A stretch of 64,000 nucleotides of DNA from Sulfurimonas sp. Its GTDB lineage: Bacteria > Campylobacterota > Campylobacteria > Campylobacterales > Sulfurimonadaceae. The notes under the pieces were generated by a model that worked only from the letters and a program-made list of their open reading frames with translations, was not told the origin of the DNA and did no database searches. Of this stretch, positions 26,804 through 36,081 are shown one piece after another (the stretch's first letter is position 1; the number at the start of each line of letters is the position of its first letter). Position numbers and translations under genes: made by a program. The stretch is from the NCBI RefSeq assembly GCF_023228785.1, contig NZ_JALOAN010000008.1, positions 9,797 to 73,796 of the forward strand. The letters are read 5' to 3'.

Positions 26804-27022
26804 ATGGCAGCATTAGTAAATGGAACAGTTAAATGGTTCAATAGCGAAAAAGGTTTCGGTTTTATCGAGCAAGAAGATGGTGGTAAAGATGTATTTGTAC
26901 ACTTCCGTCAAGTTAATAGCAATGGTTACGATCGTGTTTCACTAAACGAAGGTCAAAAAGTTACTTTCGAAATAGGTCAAGGCGAAAAAGGTCCACAAGC
27001 AGAAAACGTTACAGGTCTGTAA
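26804..27022 (+). CDS. Cold-shock-domain protein (CspA family)
   Basis: A 72-aa single OB-fold RNA/DNA-binding protein with the RNP1-type KGFGFIEQ and RNP2-type VFVHF motifs. It starts MAALVNGTVKWFNSEKG. CspA-type proteins melt mRNA structure in cold or stationary phase. It has a long structured leader, AAGGA before the ATG, and a strong terminator after the stop, so it forms its own transcription unit inserted between the murC group and mutS2. Which paralogue it is cannot be told. Confidence 0.96.
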   Translation: MAALVNGTVKWFNSEKGFGFIEQEDGGKDVFVHFRQVNSNGYDRVSLNEGQKVTFEIGQGEKGPQAENVTGL

Positions 27023-27031
27023 TTTTTCTAC

Positions 27032-27058
27032 ATATTGAGTAGATTTTCTACTCAATAT
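27032..27058 (+). terminator. Terminator of the cold-shock gene
   Basis: A perfect 11-bp stem ATATTGAGTAG/CTACTCAATAT with a 5-nt ATTTT loop begins 10 nt after the stop codon. The following bases are only moderately T-rich, but the stem is one of the longest in the window. Confidence 0.75.
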
Positions 27059-27188
27059 CTTCTACAAAACTTCTCTAAAATCAACTTTTATTTTTTATAA
27101 CATTCTTTTTCCATCACTCTCAGATCCAATAATAAAAATTCAGCTAAAATTCTACTAATAAAGTAACAGATTAGGTAAAATATAAATA

Positions 27189-29411
27189 ATGTCCATAAAC
27201 AAAACTTCAAAAATAGATAGACTAATAGAACAACTAGATCTCTTTGAGCATATAGAGCAGTTTAAGAGCTTTTTTGCAAGAGAGAGTTCTCTCTACATCG
27301 AAGGTGACCAAGAGTTACATTTTAAATATATTAAAGCACTAGATGCACTAGAGTTTAAAGCTCCTCCTAAAGTAGCAGACTTTCTCAACATTAAAGCTCA
27401 TCTTAAAAAAAGAGGCGTACTTAATTTTGAGCAAATTTTTGAGATAATAAAAATTGTTAGATATTTCAACTACTTTAAAAATCGTGAGTTTGGGGGAATA
27501 ATCGGCGAGTGGATGGACAAAATAGAAGTTCATGAAAAATTTTCAGAAGTTGAGAAGTACTTTAGAGTTGATGGTCTTTTTGATGAGAACTTAGATGAGA
27601 TGCTCTTTGGTTTATCTAAAAGAATAAAAGAGCATAAAAACAATATGAGTGAATCCATGAGAAGGCTCATGTCAAGTTCTAAACTTTCAGGATATTTGGT
27701 AGATACTCAGATTCACTTAGTAAACAACGAAGAAGCTCTTTTAGTTCGTGGTGGATTTAACCATGTATTAAAAGGTGCGGTAGTTGGAAGAAGTAGTGGT
27801 GGATTTTTTTACGTCTCACCTGATAACATCTTAAAATCAAAAGAGCAGATTCGTTTTATTGAGCAAGAGAGAGAGACTATATTTTACACTTATGCAAAAG
27901 AGTTCTCTAGCATTCTTAGCGAGCTTTTGCCATTTATAAACTTTATAGATAAAGAGTTTACTAAGTTTGATAACTATCAAGCTAGAGTTCTTTTTGCAAA
28001 GAGTAAAAATCTTCAGCTTATAAAAAGTTCAAAAAACGACTCTAAAATCATTCTAAAAGACTTCATCCACCCTGCCCTACATAAAGCTAAACCATTAAGC
28101 GTAGATTTTAGTAAAAACATACTTATGATAACTGGTGTAAATGCTGGTGGAAAGACAATGCTTCTTAAATCCATTCTAGCATCTGCATTTATGGCAAAGT
28201 ACCTCATTCCAATGGCATTAAATGAGCATAAGTCTAAAATTGGAAGTTTTAAGAGCGTCCAAGCCATTATAGATGATCCACAAAATGTTAAAAATGACAT
28301 CTCTACTTTTGCTGGTCGTATGCAAGAGTTCTCAAAAATCTTTGAACACAAGTCTGCATTAGTAGGCATAGATGAGATAGAGCTTGGTACAGATAGTGAC
28401 GAGGCTGCAGCTCTTTTTAAGGTTATACTAGAAGATCTAATCAAACGAGGACAAAAGGTAGTTGTTACAACTCACCATAAACGCTTAGCAGCTCTAATGG
28501 CAGATCGAGACGATGTTGAGCTTATGGCTGCACTGTATGATGAAGAGCAGAGAGTTCCAACATATGAATTTATGCAAGGCATTATCGGTAAGAGCTACGC
28601 TTTTGAGACAGCTCTTAGATATGGGATCTCAAACACTATAGTAAATGAAGCAAAAAATGTTTATGGAGATAATAGTGAGAGACTAAATCTCCTGATAGAG
28701 AGAGGTTCAGAGCTTGAGCGAGAATTAAAACAAAAACATAAAAAAGTAGATGAAAAACTTGATGAGCTAAGGCTAAAAGAACTTGACTTAAAAGCTCAAA
28801 GAGAGAAGTTAAGCGCAGAACTACAAAAAGATAAACAAGAGTTGAGACTCACCTATGAAATAGCGATAGATGAAGCAAAAAAAGCCGCAAAAGCAGGTGA
28901 TACAAAAGCCATTCATAGAGCTATGAGTAAGGCAAATGAGAACTTACCAAAAAAGAAGACTGAACCTAGCTTAAACAACCATGTTTATAAAATCGGTGAC
29001 TTTATCAAATATAGGAATAATAAAGGTAGCATAATCTCTATAAAAGATAAAAAAGAAGCTCTCATTGAAGTTGGTGGTATGAGGCTTCGTGTAAAAACTA
29101 AAGATCTCAAACCAACTAAAAATATATATGTAAAACCAGAAGCAACTGTAAGGGTAAGCGTTGAGAAAAAGGCTGGTTTGAAGTGTGATCTTCATGGTAT
29201 GAGAGCCACCGAGGCTGAGGAGACACTAGATAAGTTTCTATCAGATGCACTACTTAATGGCTGGGATGAAGTCATAGTCTATCACGGTATAGGAACAGGA
29301 AAACTCTCATATGCTGTAAAAAACTTTCTCAAAGCGCACCCTAAAGTTAAAAAGTTTGAAGATGCACCACAACATATGGGTGGATTTGGTGCAAAAATAG
29401 TTACTCTTTAA
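27189..29411 (+). CDS. mutS2: MutS2 ATPase/endonuclease with Smr domain
   Basis: MutS-related ATPase that suppresses homologous recombination in Helicobacter and, in Bacillus, rescues collided ribosomes. The 740 aa hold a clamp/core region, the Walker A loop GVNAGGKT (about 318-325), DEIELGTDSDE (Walker B), a long charged coiled coil (510-600), a KOW-like segment and a C-terminal Smr nuclease domain with DLHGMRATEAEE and YHGIGTGKL (about 660-740). It lacks the mismatch-binding domain of MutS1. TAAAAT lies just upstream; it heads a plus-strand gene group reaching 33825. Confidence 0.95.
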   Translation: MSINKTSKIDRLIEQLDLFEHIEQFKSFFARESSLYIEGDQELHFKYIKALDALEFKAPPKVADFLNIKAHLKKRGVLNFEQIFEIIKIVRYFNYFKNREFGGIIGEWMDKIEVHEKFSEVEKYFRVDGLFDENLDEMLFGLSKRIKEHKNNMSESMRRLMSSSKLSGYLVDTQIHLVNNEEALLVRGGFNHVLKGAVVGRSSGGFFYVSPDNILKSKEQIRFIEQERETIFYTYAKEFSSILSELLPFINFIDKEFTKFDNYQARVLFAKSKNLQLIKSSKNDSKIILKDFIHPALHKAKPLSVDFSKNILMITGVNAGGKTMLLKSILASAFMAKYLIPMALNEHKSKIGSFKSVQAIIDDPQNVKNDISTFAGRMQEFSKIFEHKSALVGIDEIELGTDSDEAAALFKVILEDLIKRGQKVVVTTHHKRLAALMADRDDVELMAALYDEEQRVPTYEFMQGIIGKSYAFETALRYGISNTIVNEAKNVYGDNSERLNLLIERGSELERELKQKHKKVDEKLDELRLKELDLKAQREKLSAELQKDKQELRLTYEIAIDEAKKAAKAGDTKAIHRAMSKANENLPKKKTEPSLNNHVYKIGDFIKYRNNKGSIISIKDKKEALIEVGGMRLRVKTKDLKPTKNIYVKPEATVRVSVEKKAGLKCDLHGMRATEAEETLDKFLSDALLNGWDEVIVYHGIGTGKLSYAVKNFLKAHPKVKKFEDAPQHMGGFGAKIVTL

Positions 29412-29455
29412 ACGGTTATTATGTTAAAATTTTTTAATAATTAAAAAGGCTTACA

Positions 29456-29887
29456 ATGAAGGTACTTATATCACTTATACTAATGTTTACACTAGGTTTA
29501 TCTGCACAGATAGATGAATTTGCAAACGAAGTTAATTATTCAAGAGACTACGCAAAAGCACTAGAAATTGCAAAAAAACAAAACAAGCTCATAATGTTTG
29601 TTGCTGTAGGAGATTACTGTCCTTGGTGTAAAAAATTTGAGAGAAAAACTCTTAACTCAAAAGAGATAAAAGAAAGAGTATCAGGTGAGTTTATTCCTCT
29701 CATCATAGATAGAGTAAGCGATAAAGGAACTTATCCCAAAGAATTTTACGCTCAAGTAGTTCCAACTGTTTTTTTCATAGATCCAAACACACAAAAGAGT
29801 CTTTTTGAATCTGTTGGATACATGAAACCAAGTGATTTTTCTGATGAACTAAACTCTGCAAAAACACTCTTTAAAAAGAGTAAATAA
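29456..29887 (+). CDS. Periplasmic thioredoxin-fold protein
   Basis: Signal peptide (about 1-17, ending LSAQ), then a thioredoxin-like domain with the redox motif CPWC (near residues 55-58) preceded by a hydrophobic strand LIMFVAVGDY and followed by the cis-Pro segment VVPTVFF. This resembles the DUF255/thioredoxin_7 group that handles periplasmic disulfides or haem/sulfur reductants. The partner is unknown. The stop overlaps the next gene by one nucleotide. Confidence 0.85.
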   Translation: MKVLISLILMFTLGLSAQIDEFANEVNYSRDYAKALEIAKKQNKLIMFVAVGDYCPWCKKFERKTLNSKEIKERVSGEFIPLIIDRVSDKGTYPKEFYAQVVPTVFFIDPNTQKSLFESVGYMKPSDFSDELNSAKTLFKKSK

Positions 29888-30324
29888 TGAAAAGAATTAT
29901 TCTTTTTTTACTTATAACTAGCTCACTTTTTGCTGATACATTTTACACACTAGATAATATAAAAAACCTTCGTATGTACACAACTACTAGTACTAACTTT
30001 TTAGGTAAGCAAAAGATAACTGAAATAGAAAATATTGCAAAAGAGAAACTCTTAAATGCTGGATTTATTTTTGATGGTAATGATTCTGCTACTTTTATGA
30101 TAAAGATAGAAGCTATAGAGATACAAGAGTTACAAGCAATCTATGTAGAAATTGGTGTGGGTGAAGAGGTGAAAACTCTAAGAGATGGAGATATCTATAG
30201 TTTTGCTTTTACCTACTTAGCTAACGATCTTATAGAATCAGATGATCCATATATAGATATACTTGAATCTTTAGACTTTTTGATCTCTCAGTTTTTAGAG
30301 GCATATAAATTAGATAATGAGTAA
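29887..30324 (+). CDS. Secreted hypothetical protein
   Basis: A 145-aa protein with a clear signal peptide (MKRIILFLLITSSLFAD) and a small acidic mature domain of alternating strands and helices with no Cys. It is probably periplasmic. I recognise no domain. Tight packing (1-nt overlap with the thioredoxin gene, 8-nt overlap with the flavoprotein gene) shows it is a real, co-translated gene. Confidence 0.75.
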   Translation: MKRIILFLLITSSLFADTFYTLDNIKNLRMYTTTSTNFLGKQKITEIENIAKEKLLNAGFIFDGNDSATFMIKIEAIEIQELQAIYVEIGVGEEVKTLRDGDIYSFAFTYLANDLIESDDPYIDILESLDFLISQFLEAYKLDNE

Positions 30325-31519
30325 ACGAGTAGCCATTGTAGGCGGCGGCGCTTCTGGACTTTTATGTTCTATAGAGTGTGCAAAAGGTTCTTGTAAAGTT
30401 GATGTTTTTGAGCAAAATGATAAATGTGCTAAAAAAATTTTAGTCTCTGGAAATGGGCGATGTAACATCACAAACAAAAATCTTACAACTCATGACTTCT
30501 TTGGAGAAAATCCTCACTTTGTTAAGGATGCAATTGAAGGCTTTGGATATAAAGAGTTTACTAACTTTGCATCTAGCTTTGGTTTAATACTTAACACTCT
30601 AGATGATGGAAGAGCCTATCCACTAAGCAATGAGTCAAAGAGTGTAGCTTCACTTCTTACAACTTATGCTACAAATCTTGGTGTTAAGATCCACACAAAC
30701 ACTAAGATAAAAGATATAAAAGCACTTTTAAAAAATTACGATGCTGTGATAGTCGCCACTGGATCTAATGCAGCTGAGCATCTAGGTGGATGCGAAGATG
30801 GTTATGAGTTTGCAAAAGAATTTGGACATAAGATTGTCCAAACTTACCCCTCTCTTGTTCAACTTCATCTAACTTCTACTATAGCTCATAAGATGAGCGG
30901 AGTTAAAACTCTTGGCGAAGTTACACTCTTAGTAAATAATAAAAAAGACATAACAATTTGTGGGGACATATTATTTACAAACTATGGAGTCTCAGGTTTT
31001 GCTATTCTTGACATATCACAAAGGGCTAGTAAGGCTCTTTTGGAGTTTGCAAAGGTAGATATATCTATAAATTTGCTTCCATCATACAACGCTCAAAAGC
31101 TATCAACTCACATAGTAAACTTAAGCAAATCCTTGCCAGATCTAAGCGTTATTGAGATCTTAATAGGTCTTATTCCACTAAAGATTGCCCAAGCCATTAT
31201 TCAAACACTTGAGATCTCTCAAATCACAAAAATAGACACAAAACTTAGTAAAAGAGTAGCAAACCAGATACTAAATTGGCGTTTTGAAGTCTCTAATACT
31301 CATGGTTTTCGCCATGCCGAAGTTAGTGGTGGTGGAGTTGATACTAGTGAAATAGATCCAAAAACATTCCAATCATTAAAGCAAAAAAATCTCTATTTTT
31401 GTGGAGAAGTTTTAGATATTGTAGGAAAACGTGGTGGTTATAATTTCGCTTTTGCATGGGCTAGTGGATATCTTTGTGCAAAAGATATAACAAAGTTAAG
31501 TTCTAGTAAAATTAGTTAA
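30317..31519 (+). CDS. FAD-dependent oxidoreductase of the HI0933/YhiN family
   Basis: Flavoprotein with the dinucleotide fold VGGGASG (about 7-13), the family-typical KILVSGNGRCNITN (near 42-55), ATGSNAAEHLGG, and a C-terminal FAD motif with GEVLDIVGKRGGYNFAFAWASG. The 400-aa length is normal for this aminoacetone-oxidase-like group, whose physiological substrate is unknown. There is no signal peptide. It overlaps the preceding gene by 8 nt and precedes lemA by 13 nt. Confidence 0.88.
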   Translation: MSKRVAIVGGGASGLLCSIECAKGSCKVDVFEQNDKCAKKILVSGNGRCNITNKNLTTHDFFGENPHFVKDAIEGFGYKEFTNFASSFGLILNTLDDGRAYPLSNESKSVASLLTTYATNLGVKIHTNTKIKDIKALLKNYDAVIVATGSNAAEHLGGCEDGYEFAKEFGHKIVQTYPSLVQLHLTSTIAHKMSGVKTLGEVTLLVNNKKDITICGDILFTNYGVSGFAILDISQRASKALLEFAKVDISINLLPSYNAQKLSTHIVNLSKSLPDLSVIEILIGLIPLKIAQAIIQTLEISQITKIDTKLSKRVANQILNWRFEVSNTHGFRHAEVSGGGVDTSEIDPKTFQSLKQKNLYFCGEVLDIVGKRGGYNFAFAWASGYLCAKDITKLSSSKIS

Positions 31520-31532
31520 AAAAGGATTTTAA

Positions 31533-32087
31533 ATGTCTATGAGTTTAATTATATTTATAGTAGTTGTCATAATCTTAGTTCTTATGTACAACTCTTTAGT
31601 TTCAAAGAAAAATCAAGTTGAAAATATCTTTGCATCTGTGGACGCTACTCTTAAGAAAAGATATGACCTTATACCAAACATAGTTGCATCTGTAAATGAG
31701 TATATGCAACATGAAAAAGGGCTTTTAAGTGAAGTTACAAAGCTTAGATCTGATGCAAATAAACCTAATATTAGTAATGAGCAAAAGATAGATCTAGATG
31801 CAAAAGTTAGCTCAGCACTTGGTTCTATTATGGTTGCAGTTGAGGACTATCCAGATCTTAAGGCAAATGAGAATGTTATGCATCTTCAAGCTACTTTAAA
31901 TGAAGTAGAAGAGCAACTCTCAGCAGCTAGACGAGCTTACAATCAAGCTGTTACAGACTACAACAACGCTATTGAGATGTTGCCAACAAATTTTATGGCA
32001 TCAGCTATGTCTTACAAACGAAAAGAACTCTTTAGTATTGTAGAGCAAGAGAGAAAAAATATAAATGTTAAAGAGCTTTTTAACTAA
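31533..32087 (+). CDS. LemA family protein
   Basis: Single N-terminal membrane helix (about 4-22) followed by a coiled-coil cytoplasmic or periplasmic domain with the signature KKRYDLIPNIVASVNEYMQHE and ARRAYNQAVTDYNNAIEMLPTNF. The 184-aa length is standard. The function is not established. It is the first of three packed genes with DUF3137 and EI24 partners, suggesting a membrane module. Confidence 0.92.
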   Translation: MSMSLIIFIVVVIILVLMYNSLVSKKNQVENIFASVDATLKKRYDLIPNIVASVNEYMQHEKGLLSEVTKLRSDANKPNISNEQKIDLDAKVSSALGSIMVAVEDYPDLKANENVMHLQATLNEVEEQLSAARRAYNQAVTDYNNAIEMLPTNFMASAMSYKRKELFSIVEQERKNINVKELFN

Positions 32088-32092
32088 GTTAC

Positions 32093-33043
32093 ATGAAGAC
32101 TAGATCAGAGCTTACAGATTTTTACTACAAAACACTCTACCCAACTTTAAAAGATTTAGACGAGAAGCGAAAGCATCTTCTATACAGAATTGCTGTAGTT
32201 GGTGTTTTGTTCTCTCTTGTTTTTCTTTTTATAATTCTCTCTTTAGTTCATAGTGTTGATTTCATAATCCTCGCTCTTTTTGCATATGTAGGAATTGGAT
32301 CTTTTATATATAAGTTTCTTATTAAAGACTACACACTAGAGTTTAAACAAAATGTCATAAAACCACTCATAGAAGCCATAAGTAAAGACCTCTCTTACAA
32401 CTGTCATCATCACATTCAAGAGCACCTCTTTAACCGTTCAGATCTCTTTAAAAAACCAGATAGAATAAGTGGTAATGACTATGTAGGAGGACTTATTAAA
32501 GGTACTAAAATAGAGTTTTCAGATATTCATGCAGAGGTTAAACATAAAAACTCTAAAAACAAAGAGAGCTGGAGTACGCTCTTTAGAGGACTTTTTATAG
32601 TCGCAGAATTTAACAAAAACTTCACTACAAAGACTCTAATACTTCCTGACACTGCTCAAAGTACATTTGGAGATCTCATAGGTGGTTGGTTGCAATCAAA
32701 TAACTTTGCTAGAGATGAACTTGTAAGAATGGATGACAATGAGTTTGAGAGAGAATTTGTAGTCTACTCAAAAGATCAAATAGAAGCTAGATATATTCTC
32801 TCTCACTCTTTGATGAAAAAATTATTAACACTTAAAAAAAGATCTAAACATCCTATTTATGTCTCTTTTATTGGCAATCATATTCACATAGCCATAGAGT
32901 ATAACAAGGATCTATTTGAGCCATCTATTTTCTATTCACTCTTAGAGTATAAGATAGCGATGGAGTATGTAGGCACTCTACACTTAGCTCTTGACATTGT
33001 AAATGAGTTAAAACTAAATGAAAAAATTTGGAGCAAATCATGA
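32093..33043 (+). CDS. DUF3137 membrane protein
   Basis: Two adjacent membrane helices (about 40-62 and 65-85) followed by a ~220-residue soluble domain. FRGLFIVAEFNKNF and the terminal LHLALDIVNEL are typical of the DUF3137 family, which often neighbours LemA genes. Function is unknown. The ATG at 32093 is only 5 nt after the lemA stop; the TGA stop overlaps the start of the EI24 gene in an ATGA. Confidence 0.82.
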   Translation: MKTRSELTDFYYKTLYPTLKDLDEKRKHLLYRIAVVGVLFSLVFLFIILSLVHSVDFIILALFAYVGIGSFIYKFLIKDYTLEFKQNVIKPLIEAISKDLSYNCHHHIQEHLFNRSDLFKKPDRISGNDYVGGLIKGTKIEFSDIHAEVKHKNSKNKESWSTLFRGLFIVAEFNKNFTTKTLILPDTAQSTFGDLIGGWLQSNNFARDELVRMDDNEFEREFVVYSKDQIEARYILSHSLMKKLLTLKKRSKHPIYVSFIGNHIHIAIEYNKDLFEPSIFYSLLEYKIAMEYVGTLHLALDIVNELKLNEKIWSKS

Positions 33044-33825
33044 AAAATGAAAAAGACATAATACTACTAAGCATAAAAGATTTTCTATCGCCAAAGATGC
33101 TAAAGTACTCTTTAGCTCCTTTTCTTATTACTTTAATTTTAATGTATGTTTTGTTTTTTGTTGTAGCTGGAATGGGGGTGGATAGCTTGGCTACTATGCA
33201 AGTAGAGTCAACTCAAACTACTTTGCAAAATGGAATTCCACACACACAAAACACTACAACAACGCTCGAAGGTAGTTCCATTGTGGAGTATTTAATGAGT
33301 TTTGCTATTACTTCTTGGTTAATCACTTTTCTTATTTATGCAATTGGTGGGTTTTTAACTCTTTACATCTCAATTTTTATAGCTATTATTGTCATAGGAT
33401 TTTTAACGCCATTTGTACTTCGTGAACTACAAAAGCGCCACTACCAAGATGTAGAGCTTATTGGCTTTTCTAACATTCTTGCAGATCTATTTTTAGCTAT
33501 AAAATGGGCACTCATTATGTTGTTACTTTTTATAGTTTTAATCCCTTTTTATTTCATTCCCATAGTGAATTTAATAGCTATTAACATCCCCTTATATTAC
33601 TTTTTTCATAAGATGTTAAAGTTTGATATTGCATCAAATATCTGTACAAAAGAAGAAAACAAAAAGATAAACTTATTTTTTTCTAGTAAATTAAGATTCA
33701 AAACACTAAGTTTATACCTTATTTCACTTATTCCATTTGCTATATTTTTTGGTGCTGTTTTATTTGTAATATATCTAGGACATACTTACTTTATAGAAGT
33801 AAAAAAACTTCGCGAGACTAATTAA
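33040..33825 (+). CDS. EI24-family membrane protein
   Basis: The 261-aa protein has four to six strong membrane helices (for example LAPFLITLILMYVLFFV and WALIMLLLFIVLIPFYF), a Thr-rich extramembrane loop near 55-80, and the EI24/CysZ-like stretch FLTPFVLRELQKRHY. CysZ relatives conduct sulfate, but this branch is not characterised. I choose ATG 33040, with GGAG at 33030-33033, over the upstream in-frame TTG 33028. Its end overlaps the convergent helicase gene by 4 nt and contains that gene's terminator. Confidence 0.8.
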   Translation: MKNEKDIILLSIKDFLSPKMLKYSLAPFLITLILMYVLFFVVAGMGVDSLATMQVESTQTTLQNGIPHTQNTTTTLEGSSIVEYLMSFAITSWLITFLIYAIGGFLTLYISIFIAIIVIGFLTPFVLRELQKRHYQDVELIGFSNILADLFLAIKWALIMLLLFIVLIPFYFIPIVNLIAINIPLYYFFHKMLKFDIASNICTKEENKKINLFFSSKLRFKTLSLYLISLIPFAIFFGAVLFVIYLGHTYFIEVKKLRETN

Positions 33826-33831
33826 GTCTCG
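33813..33831 (-). terminator. Terminator of the UvrD-like gene, inside the EI24 coding end
   Basis: A 7-bp stem CGAGACT/AGTCTCG with loop AATTA spans the two overlapping stop codons. On the minus strand it is followed after a few bases by TTTTTTT (the Lys codons of EI24 read backwards). It therefore terminates the helicase mRNA while encoding the last residues of EI24. Confidence 0.65.
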
Positions 33832-35909
33832 TCATCTAGTTTATCTAACTCTTTTTGAACCATAGCTCTATATGCGTCATCTTTAGCGACTAAACCAGCT
33901 TCATATAAAAATTGAGATGCTATAAAGTTTTGTTTTTTTATCTTGTCATATCTTGCAAAACTCAGATACAAAATATCTTTTGCGCGAGTAACAGCCACAT
34001 AAAAAAGTCGTCTCTCCTCTTCTAATGATCCGCCCCTTTGCATAAGTTTTCTATTTGGAAATCTTCCATCCATCAAGTCAATTATATAGACTTCTTTATA
34101 CTCTAAACCTTTAGATGCATGAACACTTAAGAGATTGACACCCTCACCTTGTGTAAGATCTGATGAACCTAAAATCATAGCGTTTAAAAATCTATCATGT
34201 TCTCTATATGGTTTAGACAACTCTTCTAGAAGTGTCATTTTTCGTTCTATTTTTATAAGTGATTCACTCTTTTGTTTCTCGTCTATTGTGCCATCTTTTA
34301 GTTGTGCTCTTTTGTTTGAGAGCAGATCTGCTATATATTTAAAAATAGCCGATCCTGCTATCTTTTTTACAATAGTTCTAGGCTGTTTTATACCCTTTAG
34401 ATCACGAAACAAAAGATAAAAATCATGCAAAAACATAGCACTATCTTTTGTAAGTTTTGGATGTTTGAGTATTGGATTTCTCATAAATTTTGCTTCAAAT
34501 CCAAGTTTTGCAAATTTTCCCACAGCTCCTAGTTCTAAAAAATCGTCAAAAAGACCTAATTGGTGGTTTAATTTTCTCTTCTCAAAAGGGTTTTTAATAG
34601 ACTCATCAGGAGCATAAAGACCATAAAATATACTTCCGTGCCCTAGAGTTTTTAGAGCTATATATATCTCCTTTGCCATAGCACTACCAATTCCACGAAC
34701 AAACTCAAATAGATGGATAAAAGACATCATGTCAGATTCATTTACTAAAAGGGTATAAAAGTCTAAAACAGCTTTTACCTCTTTTGCATCAAAAAAACTC
34801 GTCCCACCTTTTCTTTTACAAGGAATGTCTAACTCTCGTAGTCCAACTTCAATACCATCAGCCGATGAATTATTTCTAAAGATAACAGCTATCTCTTCTC
34901 TTGGAGTTTGAGACTCTCTAATTTTTGCAGCTATAGCATGGTACTGGTCAAAAAGTTCATCATAAGCCAAAAGTGTCGGTGAGTGTGCACTTTGTAATCT
35001 TGTTACTTCAAGTTGCTTTGGATAGATTCTTTCATTGTATTGTATAACTTTAGTAGCAAGTGAAAGTATGGGCATTGTTGAACGATAATTTTTTGTTAGT
35101 GTATGAACTTTTGCACCATCAAATTTAGTCGTAAAAGAGCCAATGATTGATATATCTGCGCCATTAAAAGCGTAAATACTCTGATCATAATCTCCAACAC
35201 AAAAGAGTGATGGTGGATTTATTGCATCTATAAGTGTACCTTGAAGTGCATTTGTGTCTTGGTACTCATCTACCAAAACCTCTTTATAGCCTAGCTCTTT
35301 AGTATTGCAAAGTTCTCTAAAATCTATTAACAGATCATTAAAGTTTACAAAGCCATACTCCTTTTTCAAAGCTTCAAACTCATCAACAATATCTGCATAG
35401 ATCAGGGCAAAAAGCTCATGTTCAGGATACTTTTCTTTTACCCAGTCCTCAAAATGCATCTCAAGCTCTGTATTTTGATAAAAAGAGTAGAGATCATATA
35501 GATAATTTCCACCATAAGGAGTAACTTCTGCACCAATATGCTCAAATCTTCGTTTTTCAAAAACGCTTCTAAAAAGAGTCTTTAGCTCTCTTTGTTGTTT
35601 TAAAATAACTCTTGTTTGAGTCTTTTTGAGCCATCTATAACTAACTGCATGAAATGTCCCTGCTTCAATCTTTGTTGCAATCTCTTTTCCAAAATATTCT
35701 GCAACTCTACCAACCATCTCCTGAGCAGACTTGTTTGTAAAAGTAAGTAGTAAAATTTCTTGAGGTTTAATGTTATTTTTTAAAAGAAATGCTATTCTCC
35801 CAACTATTGTAGAAGTTTTTCCCGTTCCCGCTGATGCGATTATAAGATTTTGTGCATCTTGCGATGTTGCAGCACTGTATTGCTCTTGATTTAGACGGGA
35901 TAATGGCAA
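33822..35909 (-). CDS. UvrD/Rep-type superfamily I DNA helicase
   Basis: ATP-dependent 3'-5' DNA helicase. Over 695 aa it has the motif I Walker A ASAGTGKTST (about 26-35), motif Ia LTFTNKSAQEM, motif II VDEYQDTN (about 215-222), motif III GDYDQSIYAFNGA, motif IV KNYRST, motif V SVHASKGLE and motif VI VAVTRAKD. It resembles UvrD/PcrA more than RecB. The start is TTG at 35909 with AAAGG four bases upstream. It is transcribed alone, convergent with the EI24 gene, with its own terminator. Confidence 0.92.
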   Translation of the reverse strand: MPLSRLNQEQYSAATSQDAQNLIIASAGTGKTSTIVGRIAFLLKNNIKPQEILLLTFTNKSAQEMVGRVAEYFGKEIATKIEAGTFHAVSYRWLKKTQTRVILKQQRELKTLFRSVFEKRRFEHIGAEVTPYGGNYLYDLYSFYQNTELEMHFEDWVKEKYPEHELFALIYADIVDEFEALKKEYGFVNFNDLLIDFRELCNTKELGYKEVLVDEYQDTNALQGTLIDAINPPSLFCVGDYDQSIYAFNGADISIIGSFTTKFDGAKVHTLTKNYRSTMPILSLATKVIQYNERIYPKQLEVTRLQSAHSPTLLAYDELFDQYHAIAAKIRESQTPREEIAVIFRNNSSADGIEVGLRELDIPCKRKGGTSFFDAKEVKAVLDFYTLLVNESDMMSFIHLFEFVRGIGSAMAKEIYIALKTLGHGSIFYGLYAPDESIKNPFEKRKLNHQLGLFDDFLELGAVGKFAKLGFEAKFMRNPILKHPKLTKDSAMFLHDFYLLFRDLKGIKQPRTIVKKIAGSAIFKYIADLLSNKRAQLKDGTIDEKQKSESLIKIERKMTLLEELSKPYREHDRFLNAMILGSSDLTQGEGVNLLSVHASKGLEYKEVYIIDLMDGRFPNRKLMQRGGSLEEERRLFYVAVTRAKDILYLSFARYDKIKKQNFIASQFLYEAGLVAKDDAYRAMVQKELDKLDDET

Positions 35910-36081
35910 GTTTTACCTTTTAGGTTGAAGTTAGAATGTGATTATACTCAGTAAAGCTTTGCATATTTTTATCTATGAACTTTTACTTTATACTTGTGTT
36001 TAAAATGTCGATGTGTTGTGTGAGCATTATTTAAATGTGTTATACTTATGGTCACAATTAACTATTTTAAGGCGACAATTT

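Noticed and set aside
36013..36081. Extended N-terminus of the second GGDEF protein
   Set aside because: It runs across a TATACT promoter-like site, while ATG 36082 has AAGG upstream.
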